This document shows, in pieces, positions 1 through 7,021 of a DNA stretch of 16,795 nucleotides (positions are counted from its first letter, which is position 1; each line of letters starts with the position of its first letter). This DNA comes from Chitinophagaceae bacterium (lineage in GTDB: Bacteria > Bacteroidota > Bacteroidia > Chitinophagales > Chitinophagaceae). Made by a program: the position numbers and the translations under genes. A model generated the notes under the pieces. The model was not told where the DNA came from, ran no database searches, and worked only from the letters and a program-made list of their open reading frames with translations. Location: assembly GCA_025924755.1 (NCBI GenBank), contig JAICHT010000037.1, forward strand, positions 1 to 16,795, written 5' to 3'.

Positions 1-450
1 AACAGCATATCCGGCTTAGGGGCTTTACTTGGAGCGATATATATTGCCAATATAAAACCGGGCCGCAACTTACTAAAACTCATCGCATTTTCGGGGCTGC
101 TGCTGGCTATAAGCCTGGTGCTTTTTTCATATACACGCAATCTGCCCTTGGCTTTATTATTTATTATGATAGGCGAAAGCGGGATGCTGGCACAAATTGC
201 AGCTACCAATACTTATGTACAAACCAATGTGGAGGAACGGATGCGGGGTCGTGTCATCAGTTATTATGTAATGGCCTTTCAGGGTATGCAACCTATAGGA
301 AGCCTTATAGTAGGTTCTGCAGCGCATATCAGCGGCGCTCCATTTACGGTGTTGGTAGAGGGGCTGGCCGGAATGATTGCTGTATTTCTATTTATCCCAA
401 CCTTAAAAAAAGCAAGGATAAAGGGAGAACAAAAAATGGTAACGGCTTAA
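1..450 (+). CDS. MFS transporter, C-terminal fragment (5' end outside window)
   Basis: The reading frame is open from base 1 and ends at TAA 448-450, giving the last 149 residues of a membrane transporter. Hydrophobic stretches alternate with a short basic loop reading VEERMRGRVISYY. This is the cytoplasmic loop motif of the major facilitator superfamily, followed by a Gly/Pro-rich helix (MQPIGSLIVGSAAHISG). The pattern resembles the MFS_3/EntS-like exporter group. The protein should lie in the inner membrane and move a small molecule by proton coupling; the substrate cannot be told from this part. It ends in a basic tail (KKARIKGEQK), as expected for a cytoplasmic C-terminus. The next gene is 200 bp away, so it does not look like part of the Moco operon. 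Confident on the superfamily, not on the function. Confidence 0.8.
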   Translation, partial: NSISGLGALLGAIYIANIKPGRNLLKLIAFSGLLLAISLVLFSYTRNLPLALLFIMIGESGMLAQIAATNTYVQTNVEERMRGRVISYYVMAFQGMQPIGSLIVGSAAHISGAPFTVLVEGLAGMIAVFLFIPTLKKARIKGEQKMVTA

Positions 451-650
451 AAATCTGGCTTCATTATAAAAAAAAACTCTAACGATCTGAAATCTAGTAA
501 TAAATAAAATTTTTACTAGGGGTTATTTATTTGTGAGTGTAATATTAGAAACTGCATAGCGTATACTTTATCATTGTTGCACAGTTACCTAAGAAACAAA
601 ACAATATTTTGCATTATTCATCAGTTAAATTGCCGTTCTTTATAATAGCA
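451..650. other. AT-rich intergenic region with a short inverted repeat
   Basis: This is the largest gap in the window. It holds a perfect 7-bp inverted repeat, CTAGTAA at 494-500 and TTACTAG at 513-519, with a 12-base AT-rich loop. An alternative pairing is ATAAATAA (500-507) with TTATTTAT (523-530). No T-tract follows the first stem, so it is a poor intrinsic terminator, and in such AT-rich DNA it may be chance. No gene, RNA family or clear promoter box is recognisable here. Confidence 0.3.
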
Positions 651-1028
651 ATGCAGCACCAAATCTATTTTGATATCAATTCGCCGGATAGTGGCGGAAC
701 CTTATACCGCGAACAAGATAAGGATGGTCATATAAGTTTCAATTATCATCATAGCACCTATGATGATTATAGGGATGAAATTAAAGTATATCAAACCGTT
801 TATCCTTCATTTGATGCATTCTGGCAGCATATTATTAAAAATCCGGAATGGTTTTACCAACATCCTTTGTATGTGCATCCCGACGTGCGGACTTTTGTGC
901 AGGAACAATTAAAGAGCGTAAACTGGAATGTACAGGGAGATAAAAAGTGGCAGGAAAGTCATCAGCGGCAATGGAAAAAAGTATTAACCGATCCAGATAG
1001 TTACTATGATTCTTTAAAAAGAAAATAA
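651..1028 (+). CDS. Small protein of unknown function (125 aa)
   Basis: I do not recognise this family. The frame could be extended to a TTG at 609, but the ATG at 651 gives a more protein-like beginning (MQHQIYFDI), while the added residues look like translated intergenic sequence. The product is soluble, with no signal peptide or membrane segment, and rich in aromatic residues, His and Asp. It has an early beta-type stretch (YFDINSPDSGGTLYREQ) and then a helical part with several Trp (FWQHIIKNPEWFYQHP, and WNVQGDKKWQ), ending in a basic tail. It lies alone between the transporter fragment and the Moco genes, about 80 bp before xdhC. The strong, non-random composition favours a real gene. 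Confidence 0.6.
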   Translation: MQHQIYFDINSPDSGGTLYREQDKDGHISFNYHHSTYDDYRDEIKVYQTVYPSFDAFWQHIIKNPEWFYQHPLYVHPDVRTFVQEQLKSVNWNVQGDKKWQESHQRQWKKVLTDPDSYYDSLKRK

Positions 1029-1107
1029 AACACCTGCTTTGTGAGTAGCAGTAACTTCCTCCCAGGAATTTAAAATAAATTTTTCATACCTTCTCGTAAA
1101 ATAGCCA

Positions 1108-2232
1108 ATGAAGGAATTAGCTGATATTGCCCGTGCTTTTGATGCAGCACAAAAAGAGGGGAAACAAACCGCACTTGCCACGGTAGTGCTGGTGGAGGGC
1201 TCTTCTTACCGAAGGCCGGGTGCCCGTATGTTAATTACGGAAGACGGCCAGTTGACAGGCGCTATCAGTGGTGGTTGTTTAGAAGGAGATGCTTTGCGAA
1301 AAGCGCTTTTGGTAATGAGCCGCCGCCAATCAATGCTGGCCACTTACGATACTATGGATGAAGATGATGCCAGCTTGGGCGTGGGCCTGGGTTGCAACGG
1401 TATCATTCATATATTAATAGAGCCTATTAACCCCGACGATGCATATAACCCGGTTCTGTTAATAAAAGAAGCGATCAGCAGCCGCCAAACATCTGTATTA
1501 GTCACCTTGTTTTCTTTACAAAAGAAAAAAGATACACAACCCGGCACGCTATTGCTTTTAACCGAAAAGAATGGAATACGAGCTCCCGGGGAAAATCATT
1601 ATTTACAAGAAACTTTAATGGAAGATGCCAGGCAGGTGTTGCATGCACAGCGCTCGCGTATAAAGACTTACGAGAATGATTTGTATACTGGCTTTATTGA
1701 ACTGGTAAAACCCGCTGTTTCACTTTTAATTGCAGGTGCTGGAAATGACGCGATACCGGTAGTGCAAATGGCTGATATATTGGGATGGGATTGTACCGTT
1801 ATTGATGGCCGAGCCAACTATGCAACCAAGGCCCGGTTTCCCACTGCCAAACAAGTTTTGGTTTCAAAACCCCAACAGGTATTTTCGCAGGTAACCTTGG
1901 ATAATCAAACAGTGGTTTTATTGCTTACACACAATTACAATTACGACCTGGCGATGCTGCGGCTACTGATACCTATGCAGGCAGCATATGTAGGTGTATT
2001 AGGACCCAAAAAAAAGCTGGAACGTATGCTGGATGAATTGCGCAGCGAAGGCATGCACTTAAGTGAAAATCAATTACACAAAATATTTGGCCCTACCGGT
2101 TTGGATATCGGTGCAGAAACCGCAGAGGAAATTGCACTGTCAATTATGGCAGAAATTAAAGCAGTGCTTTCAAAAAGGAATGCGTCTTTTTTAAGAAACA
2201 GGGATTCCTTCATTCATATACAGGATGTTTAA
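1108..2232 (+). CDS. XdhC/CoxI-family protein (Moco carrier/sulfuration factor for xanthine-oxidase-type enzymes)
   Basis: This 374-residue protein has the two-part XdhC/CoxI layout. The N-terminal domain carries VEGSSYRRPGARML (about residues 29-42), GAISGGCLEGD (51-61, with Cys57) and LGVGLGCNG (90-98, with Cys96). The second half is a Rossmann-like XdhC_C domain starting at LLIAGAGNDAIP (GAGND at 210-214) and ending near GPTGLDIGAETAEEIALSIMAE. In characterised relatives XdhC binds Moco and, with a cysteine desulfurase, supports its sulfuration before insertion into xanthine dehydrogenase. CoxI relatives serve CO dehydrogenase or other hydroxylases. Here it is the first gene of a rightward Moco operon and lies 41 bp before the mocA-like gene, the usual partner for this enzyme family. 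The target molybdoenzyme is not in the window. The family call is firm; the exact client enzyme is unknown. Confidence 0.9.
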   Translation: MKELADIARAFDAAQKEGKQTALATVVLVEGSSYRRPGARMLITEDGQLTGAISGGCLEGDALRKALLVMSRRQSMLATYDTMDEDDASLGVGLGCNGIIHILIEPINPDDAYNPVLLIKEAISSRQTSVLVTLFSLQKKKDTQPGTLLLLTEKNGIRAPGENHYLQETLMEDARQVLHAQRSRIKTYENDLYTGFIELVKPAVSLLIAGAGNDAIPVVQMADILGWDCTVIDGRANYATKARFPTAKQVLVSKPQQVFSQVTLDNQTVVLLLTHNYNYDLAMLRLLIPMQAAYVGVLGPKKKLERMLDELRSEGMHLSENQLHKIFGPTGLDIGAETAEEIALSIMAEIKAVLSKRNASFLRNRDSFIHIQDV

Positions 2233-2273
2233 ACTGCTTTAACTTCTATTTATATCATGACATATACATGTAA

Positions 2274-2888
2274 ATGACAGGAGCAATTATATTGGCAGCC
2301 GGCGCATCCACAAGACTGGGGCAACCCAAACAAAATTTGATATATGCAGGTAAAAGTCTTTTGCAGCGAACTATTGAAGCTGCTATTGAAGCAGCCTGCC
2401 AACCTATTGCCGTTGTGTTGGGTGCTAATTACGAAAAAATTTTGCCACAGGTAAAAGATATGCCTGTTCATATACTATTCAATAGCCACTGGCAGCAAGG
2501 TTTGAGCACTTCTATAAAAGCAGGATTGAGTACCATTCAAAATGCGGAAGCAGGTGTAACAGATGTGATATTGTTGCTTTGCGACCAGCCTTTTGTAAAT
2601 GCCTCTTTACTTCGAAAATTAATAGCAACAAAAAAACAAACCGGCAAAGGCATTGTAGCTTGCTCCTATAGCAATACCGTGGGGGTGCCTGCATTATTTG
2701 GCCGATCTTTTTTTTCATCTTTACAAAGTTTAGGGGCGCAGGATGGAGCTAAAAAGTTGCTCCTTTCGCATCAGGATCAGTTGGCAACTATTTCGTTTCC
2801 ATTAGGTAATATTGATATTGACACGGTAGAAAATTATCAAACGCTGATAGATATGCAGGATTCATGGGAAAAGCAGAAACCGCATTAA
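2274..2888 (+). CDS. mocA: MocA-like nucleotidyltransferase (probable molybdenum cofactor cytidylyltransferase)
   Basis: The 204-residue protein is a MobA-like NTP transferase. It opens with the nucleotide-binding motif LAAGASTRLGQPKQNL (7-22), then shows HWQQGLSTSIKAGL, the metal-binding CDQP at 103-106, a GVPALFGRSFF segment and the ending IDIDTVENYQTL. The DQP form, the GLSTSI motif and the VGVPALF segment fit the MocA/PucB branch, which transfers CMP from CTP to Mo-molybdopterin, rather than MobA, which uses GTP. A separate MobA is encoded at 5711-6331, so this copy is unlikely to be a second guanylyltransferase. It sits between xdhC and moaA with gaps of 41 and 34 bp. The neighbouring xdhC supports a role in making the cytosine dinucleotide cofactor for hydroxylase-type molybdoenzymes. 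Nucleotide specificity is inferred, not proved by the sequence. Confidence 0.85.
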   Translation: MTGAIILAAGASTRLGQPKQNLIYAGKSLLQRTIEAAIEAACQPIAVVLGANYEKILPQVKDMPVHILFNSHWQQGLSTSIKAGLSTIQNAEAGVTDVILLLCDQPFVNASLLRKLIATKKQTGKGIVACSYSNTVGVPALFGRSFFSSLQSLGAQDGAKKLLLSHQDQLATISFPLGNIDIDTVENYQTLIDMQDSWEKQKPH

Positions 2889-2922
2889 CAAATTGAACTC
2901 ATAACATTTAGTAATTTAGTTG

Positions 2923-3924
2923 ATGGCTCGGAATGTATTGTACGATAATCATGGCAGGATTGTTACTTATTTAAGGCTGGCAGTGACCGACAGGTGTAAC
3001 CTCCGTTGTTTTTATTGTATGCCCGAGGAAGGTATGAACTGGCTTCCCAGGAAGGATTTAATGACTGATGAAGAAATGCTCCGGCTTTGTTCTTTACTAA
3101 TAAAAATAGGTATTGACAAAATACGTATTACTGGCGGCGAGCCTTTTATACGAAAAGATTTAATGTCTTTCCTTCATGCCTTATCTAAGCAAAACGGACT
3201 CAACCAGCTCACCATTACTACCAATGGCGTATTAACGGCACCCCATATTCCGGAACTAAAAAAGATAGGCGTTCAATCCGTAAATTTAAGTTTGGATACG
3301 TTGGACCGGGATCGTTTTTTTTCAATTACCCGCCGCGACGAACTGCCCAAAGTGCTGCATACATTTGAGGAATTGCTAAAACATGATATGGAGGTAAAGT
3401 TAAATGCAGTAGTAATGGAAGGAAAAAACACACAGGACATTCTTCCACTGGTAGCACTTACCAAAGAAGTGCCAGTGAGTGTCCGCTTTATTGAAGAAAT
3501 GCCTTTTAACGGTCAGGGACATACGTATTCCGGCATCAAATGGAACCACCAGCATATACTGCAAACTATAAAAGAAAGCTATCCGGCTATTGAGAAATTA
3601 CCTGATCCCGCCTACTCTACTTCATACAATTATCACATTCCCGGACATAGAGGAACTGTTGGAATTATTGCAGCATACAGCCGCTCTTTTTGTGGCACCT
3701 GCAATCGTATTCGCATTACACCTCAAGGCGAACTTAAAACCTGCTTGTATGATATCGGCGGCTTACAAATCAAGGATCTCATGCGACAGGGTGCAGACGA
3801 CGCGGCTTTAGAATCCGCTTTCAAAGAAGCCCTGGGCAAAAAAGCGAAAGACGGATGGGAAGCAGAAAGAGCAAAGCCCCAACGATCTTCGGCACGGGAG
3901 TCTATGGCTACCATTGGCGGGTAG
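2923..3924 (+). CDS. moaA: GTP 3',8-cyclase MoaA
   Basis: This radical-SAM enzyme makes 3',8-cyclo-GTP, the first step of Moco synthesis. The 333-residue product has the N-terminal iron-sulfur motif C25-x3-C29-x2-C32 (CNLRCFYC) and the SAM-binding ITGGEP at 69-74. It also has the second, substrate-binding cluster C257-x2-C260-x13-C274 (CGTCNRIRITPQGELKTC). The last two residues are Gly-Gly (SMATIGG), which are needed for activity in characterised MoaA. All key residues are present and the length is typical. A TTG lies directly before the ATG at 2923; the ATG start gives the usual beginning (MARNVLYDNHGR). The gene is 34 bp after mocA and 59 bp before moeA and is probably cotranscribed with them. 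Confidence 0.97.
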   Translation: MARNVLYDNHGRIVTYLRLAVTDRCNLRCFYCMPEEGMNWLPRKDLMTDEEMLRLCSLLIKIGIDKIRITGGEPFIRKDLMSFLHALSKQNGLNQLTITTNGVLTAPHIPELKKIGVQSVNLSLDTLDRDRFFSITRRDELPKVLHTFEELLKHDMEVKLNAVVMEGKNTQDILPLVALTKEVPVSVRFIEEMPFNGQGHTYSGIKWNHQHILQTIKESYPAIEKLPDPAYSTSYNYHIPGHRGTVGIIAAYSRSFCGTCNRIRITPQGELKTCLYDIGGLQIKDLMRQGADDAALESAFKEALGKKAKDGWEAERAKPQRSSARESMATIGG

Positions 3925-3983
3925 ATAATTCCACTAAATAATTTTAGGCAACAATTTTATTCCTACAAATCTGAAGTTTACGC

Positions 3984-5186
3984 ATGATACCTGTTGAAGA
4001 AGCAGAAAAAATAATTTTATCGCAGGCAAAAGATTTCGGTACTGAAACGATATCCTTTCAAAATTGCCTGGGCAGAATACTTGCGGAAGATATTATGACA
4101 GACAGGGATTTGCCGCCATTTAACCGTGCAACTATGGACGGCATCGCCATTAGCTATGCTGCTTTTGAAAAAGGCATTCGCAGCTTTTTTATAACCGGTA
4201 TACAAGCTGCCGGCGATACACCACCCAGGATAAACAACCAAAACGAATGTATCGAAATTATGACCGGCGCTGCCTTACCCTCTGCTACTGATACCATGGT
4301 TCGATATGAGGATATTCGTATGGAGCATAATACAGCAACCCTGTTAACAGAAGAAATAAACAGAGGACAAAACATTCATCTAAAAGGAAAAGACAGAAAG
4401 CAAAACGATGTGGTAGCAAAAGCGCCGCAGTACATCGCTCCTGCCCTCATCAGTATACTTGCTACAGTGGGTAAAACAAAAGTGCGTGTAAAAAAATTGC
4501 CCCGGGTAGTTATAATTTCTACAGGCAATGAATTGGTAGATATGGATGCAACACCTAATCCTTACCAGATAAGAAAATCGAACAGTTATACCATACAGGC
4601 AGCGTTGCAGCAATATGGCTTGCAGGCAGATATAATGCACATTCCCGACGACCTGCAGGTAGCTTGCGAACAATTAAAAATTTGTTTGAACCAATATGAC
4701 GTGCTGCTATTGAGTGGTGGTATTTCTATGGGTAAATTCGATTATGTACCGCAGGCTTTAGAAAAGCTGGAGGTACAAAAATTTTTCCATAAAGTGCAGC
4801 AGCGGCCTGGAAAACCCTTTTGGTTTGGTGTGCATAAAAACAAAGTGATGATCTTTGCATTTCCCGGAAACCCGGTTTCTACATTTCTTTGCCTGCACCG
4901 CTATTTTGTACCATGGCTTCTTACTTCACTTGCATTAAAAATTGAAAAGCGATTCGCAGTATTGAACAAAGATGTTTCTTTTCCTGTTGCGCTTCATTAT
5001 TTTTTACAGGTGCAGATAAAGTGGAGTGAAAATGGACAACTGCTTGCCAATCCTATTGAAGGCAATGGTTCCGGCGATTTTGCCAACTTACTGGATACCG
5101 ATGCGTTTATGGAGCTGCCACCTGAACAGCATCAATTTAAAAAAGGTGAGGCATACAGAATATGGCCTTTTAAGCAGCTGGTATAA
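3984..5186 (+). CDS. moeA: Molybdopterin molybdenumtransferase MoeA
   Basis: MoeA inserts molybdate into adenylylated molybdopterin to give active Moco in the cytoplasm. The 400-residue length is normal. Visible motifs are DLPPFNRATMDGIA around residues 39-55 (MDG at 51-53), a GAALP segment, ISTGNELV, the SGGISMGKFDYV loop starting at 244, PGKPFWFG, and FPGNPVST from 293. The order matches domains I to IV of the family, with the C-terminal domain ending in GEAYRIWPF. The start at ATG 3984 is the natural one (MIPVEEAEKIIL). The enzyme needs adenylylated molybdopterin, normally supplied by MogA/MoaB, and no gene for that is in the window. It lies between moaA (59 bp) and moaC (67 bp). Confidence 0.96.
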   Translation: MIPVEEAEKIILSQAKDFGTETISFQNCLGRILAEDIMTDRDLPPFNRATMDGIAISYAAFEKGIRSFFITGIQAAGDTPPRINNQNECIEIMTGAALPSATDTMVRYEDIRMEHNTATLLTEEINRGQNIHLKGKDRKQNDVVAKAPQYIAPALISILATVGKTKVRVKKLPRVVIISTGNELVDMDATPNPYQIRKSNSYTIQAALQQYGLQADIMHIPDDLQVACEQLKICLNQYDVLLLSGGISMGKFDYVPQALEKLEVQKFFHKVQQRPGKPFWFGVHKNKVMIFAFPGNPVSTFLCLHRYFVPWLLTSLALKIEKRFAVLNKDVSFPVALHYFLQVQIKWSENGQLLANPIEGNGSGDFANLLDTDAFMELPPEQHQFKKGEAYRIWPFKQLV

Positions 5187-5225
5187 TTCGGCTGAAATAT
5201 TATCAACCTAAGCCTTTTTACTAGT

Positions 5226-5233
5226 TAATTTTG
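5226..5233 (+). promoter_or_regulatory. Possible Bacteroidota-type -7 box upstream of moaC
   Basis: TAATTTTG matches TAnnTTTG, the -7 consensus of the Bacteroidota housekeeping sigma factor. It ends 20 bp before the moaC ATG, inside the 67-bp gap after moeA. I see no good -33 TTTG at the usual spacing. It may give moaC-mobA an internal promoter, but a chance match is possible in AT-rich DNA. Confidence 0.35.
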
Positions 5234-5253
5234 CCATTGAAAAAAAGCAGCTA

Positions 5254-5733
5254 ATGGATGATTTTTCGCATTTGGATAACGAAGGCCGTCCGCTAATGGT
5301 AGACGTTTCAGAAAAGAAAGTAACGCAACGTACCGCCATTGCCCGAAGCATCGTAGCCTTACCGGGAGAGGTACTGGAAAAGTTAACGAATGGTGATATT
5401 CAAACAAAAAAAGGCTCCGTATTTCAAACGGCTATTATCGCCGGCATTATGGCGGCAAAAAAAACCGGCGAACTGATTCCGCTTTGCCATCCGTTGGGCC
5501 TGGATAATTGTACCATACAAATCCATCTGAATAATGAAAATGAAGTAACCATAGATTGCACCACAAGCATTTTAGCAAAAACCGGTGTAGAGATGGAAGC
5601 CTTGGTGGGCGCCAGTATGGCTGCTTTAACGATATATGATATGTGCAAAGCATTGAGCCATGATATTATTATTAAGGAAACCAAATTGATAAAAAAAACA
5701 GGAGGGAAACGTGATTTTGAAAGACAGTTATAA
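5254..5733 (+). CDS. moaC: Cyclic pyranopterin monophosphate synthase MoaC
   Basis: MoaC converts 3',8-cyclo-GTP, the MoaA product, to cyclic pyranopterin monophosphate. The 159-residue protein has all family hallmarks: MVDVSEKKVTQRTA (15-28), LIPLCHPLGLD (74-84), GVEMEAL (111-117), and LTIYDMCKA. In the last, Asp129 and Lys132 correspond to the catalytic Asp128 and Lys131 of E. coli MoaC. The C-terminus reads KKTGGKRDFERQL, with the conserved Gly-Gly-Lys followed by RD instead of the more familiar SG; this may be normal for the phylum. The start at ATG 5254 leaves a short N-terminal arm. The last 23 bases overlap the start of mobA. Confidence 0.97.
   Translation: MDDFSHLDNEGRPLMVDVSEKKVTQRTAIARSIVALPGEVLEKLTNGDIQTKKGSVFQTAIIAGIMAAKKTGELIPLCHPLGLDNCTIQIHLNNENEVTIDCTTSILAKTGVEMEALVGASMAALTIYDMCKALSHDIIIKETKLIKKTGGKRDFERQL
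5700..5706 (+). promoter_or_regulatory. Shine-Dalgarno-like site for mobA inside moaC
   Basis: AGGAGGG lies 4 bases before the GTG at 5711 and would be a textbook Shine-Dalgarno sequence. The same bases encode the conserved Thr-Gly-Gly of the MoaC C-terminus. The match may therefore be forced by the protein rather than selected as a ribosome binding site. Bacteroidota genes generally rely little on this signal, and none of the other starts I examined in the window shows a comparable one. Confidence 0.45.
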
Positions 5734-6331
5734 AGAAGCTCCTATATTAAATGGTTTGATATTATCCGGCGGTAAAAGTGTTCGTATGGGTCGCGACAAA
5801 GGCGCTATTCAATGGCACGGAAAAGAACAGCGGTATTATATGGCCGACCTGCTAAAACAATTTTGTGCAGATGTGTACATTTCCTGCCGGCAGGATCAGG
5901 AATTGCAAATCCCCGATACATACCAAATGCTAAAGGATTCGTTTACCGGTTTAGGACCGTTGGGCGCTATACTTTCTGCCTTTCAATACCAGCCGGAAAA
6001 TACATGGCTGGTGGTTGCCTGCGATCTGCCATTGGTTGATAAAGAAACAATAACTTTTTTAATAGAGAACCGAAACGCCGCTTCAGTCGCAACTACCTAC
6101 CAAAGCCCATTTGATGGCTTGCCCGAACCTTTAATTACTATATGGGAGCCAAAGAGTTTCCCTATATTACTTTCATATAAAGAACAGGGATATCGATGCC
6201 CCAGGAAAGTATTAATAAATAGTGATATTACACTTTTACAGCCTCCGAATACAAACGCATTACTGAACGTAAATACACCGGAAGATGCACATAAAGCCGG
6301 GAAAATAATTGGCAAGACTATTATGGTATGA
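5711..6331 (+). CDS. mobA: Molybdenum cofactor guanylyltransferase MobA
   Basis: MobA transfers GMP from GTP to Mo-molybdopterin, giving the guanine dinucleotide cofactor used by DMSO-reductase-family enzymes. The 206-residue product shows LSGGKSVRMGRDKG (18-31), GLGPLGAIL, the metal-binding CDLP (104-107), DGLPEPL (135-141) and NVNTPEDAH near the end, all typical of MobA. The start is GTG at 5711. No ATG lies between it and the essential nucleotide-binding loop, and the only alternatives are TTG codons such as 5717. The gene overlaps moaC by 23 bp in another frame, so the two are probably translationally linked. It converges on moaE with 6 bp between stop codons. It is distinct from the MocA-like protein upstream. 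Confidence 0.94.
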   Translation: MILKDSYKEAPILNGLILSGGKSVRMGRDKGAIQWHGKEQRYYMADLLKQFCADVYISCRQDQELQIPDTYQMLKDSFTGLGPLGAILSAFQYQPENTWLVVACDLPLVDKETITFLIENRNAASVATTYQSPFDGLPEPLITIWEPKSFPILLSYKEQGYRCPRKVLINSDITLLQPPNTNALLNVNTPEDAHKAGKIIGKTIMV

Positions 6332-6337
6332 TTGCTA

Positions 6338-6754
6338 TCAGGGATGCGCTGCTACCCATACTTCGCCATCCTCAAATACTTCTTTTTTCCAGATGGGTAC
6401 GCTTTGCTTCAACGTATCAATGGCATAACGGCAAGCAGTAAACGCAGCATCCCGGTGCGCAGCAGATACTGCTATTATCACCGGAATCTCACCGGTTTTT
6501 AATACACCAACCCGGTGATGGATGACAATATGATGAACAGGCCATTTTTCAATGATATTTTCTGCAATCTTCCTCATCTCCTGAAGCGCCATTGTCTCGT
6601 AAGCTTCAAATTCCAGGTGCACCACTTTCTTACCTTTTGTAGAATTCCGGACCGTACCAATAAACACATCAATGCCACCGGCTACCGGAGACATCACTTT
6701 ATCAAAACATGTTTGCAGCGATAGTGGCTCTGTATCAATTTTAATATCAATCAT
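6338..6754 (-). CDS. moaE: Molybdopterin synthase catalytic subunit MoaE
   Basis: MoaE, with MoaD, adds two sulfur atoms to cyclic pyranopterin monophosphate to form molybdopterin. The 138-residue protein contains GTVRNSTKGKKV (33-44), LEFEAYE (47-53), HHRVGVLKTGE (79-89), SAAHRDAAF and LKQSVPIWKKE. Lys116 and Lys123 have the same seven-residue spacing as the active-site Lys119 and Lys126 of E. coli MoaE. The gene follows moaD by 10 bp on the minus strand, as expected for subunits of one complex. Its stop is 6 bp from the mobA stop on the other strand. Length and motifs are normal. Confidence 0.96.
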   Translation of the reverse strand: MIDIKIDTEPLSLQTCFDKVMSPVAGGIDVFIGTVRNSTKGKKVVHLEFEAYETMALQEMRKIAENIIEKWPVHHIVIHHRVGVLKTGEIPVIIAVSAAHRDAAFTACRYAIDTLKQSVPIWKKEVFEDGEVWVAAHP

Positions 6755-6764
6755 GCACTCATTT

Positions 6765-7007
6765 TTAACCGCCGCTTACCGGTGGGATAATAGCAATTTC
6801 GTCTTTTTCGTGTAGCACATCCGTAGCTGATGCAAACTCATTATTCACCGCTAACCTGTAAGAAGCAAGTGCTTTTAGTTGGGGATAGCGGATTTGAAGC
6901 ATATCGCTTAAAGCAGCAATAGTGGGAGTTTCGTTCAATTCGAGAGTAACAGAACGACCGCCTACGATTTCTTTTGCTACACCAAATGCCAATATGCGTA
7001 AAGTCAT
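6765..7007 (-). CDS. moaD: Molybdopterin synthase sulfur carrier subunit MoaD
   Basis: This 80-residue ubiquitin-like protein carries sulfur as a C-terminal thiocarboxylate for molybdopterin synthase. The beginning MTLRILAFGVAKEIVGG, the segment LAVNNEFAS and the ending DEIAIIPPVSGG are classic MoaD; the terminal Gly-Gly is intact. It needs an adenylating enzyme of the MoeB/ThiF type, which is not encoded here. It lies 14 bp after the TauE/SafE gene and 10 bp before moaE, so the three probably share one leftward transcript. Confidence 0.95.
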   Translation of the reverse strand: MTLRILAFGVAKEIVGGRSVTLELNETPTIAALSDMLQIRYPQLKALASYRLAVNNEFASATDVLHEKDEIAIIPPVSGG

Positions 7008-7021
7008 AAATACTATTTAAG

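Noticed and set aside
494..519. CTAGTAA/TTACTAG inverted repeat as a terminator for the MFS gene
   Set aside because: The stem is 7 bp of mostly AT with a 12-base loop and no T-tract after it; a competing AT-rich pairing exists nearby, so it is not a convincing terminator.
609..650. TTG start for the small unknown protein
   Set aside because: The added 14 residues look like translated intergenic DNA, whereas ATG 651 gives a natural beginning.
1034..1051. CTGCT/AGCAG hairpin after the small unknown gene
   Set aside because: A 5-bp stem with an 8-base loop and no T-run is too weak to call.
2889..2922. Moco riboswitch upstream of moaA
   Set aside because: The mocA-moaA gap is only 34 bp, far too short for that structured RNA, and no other leader in the locus is long enough.
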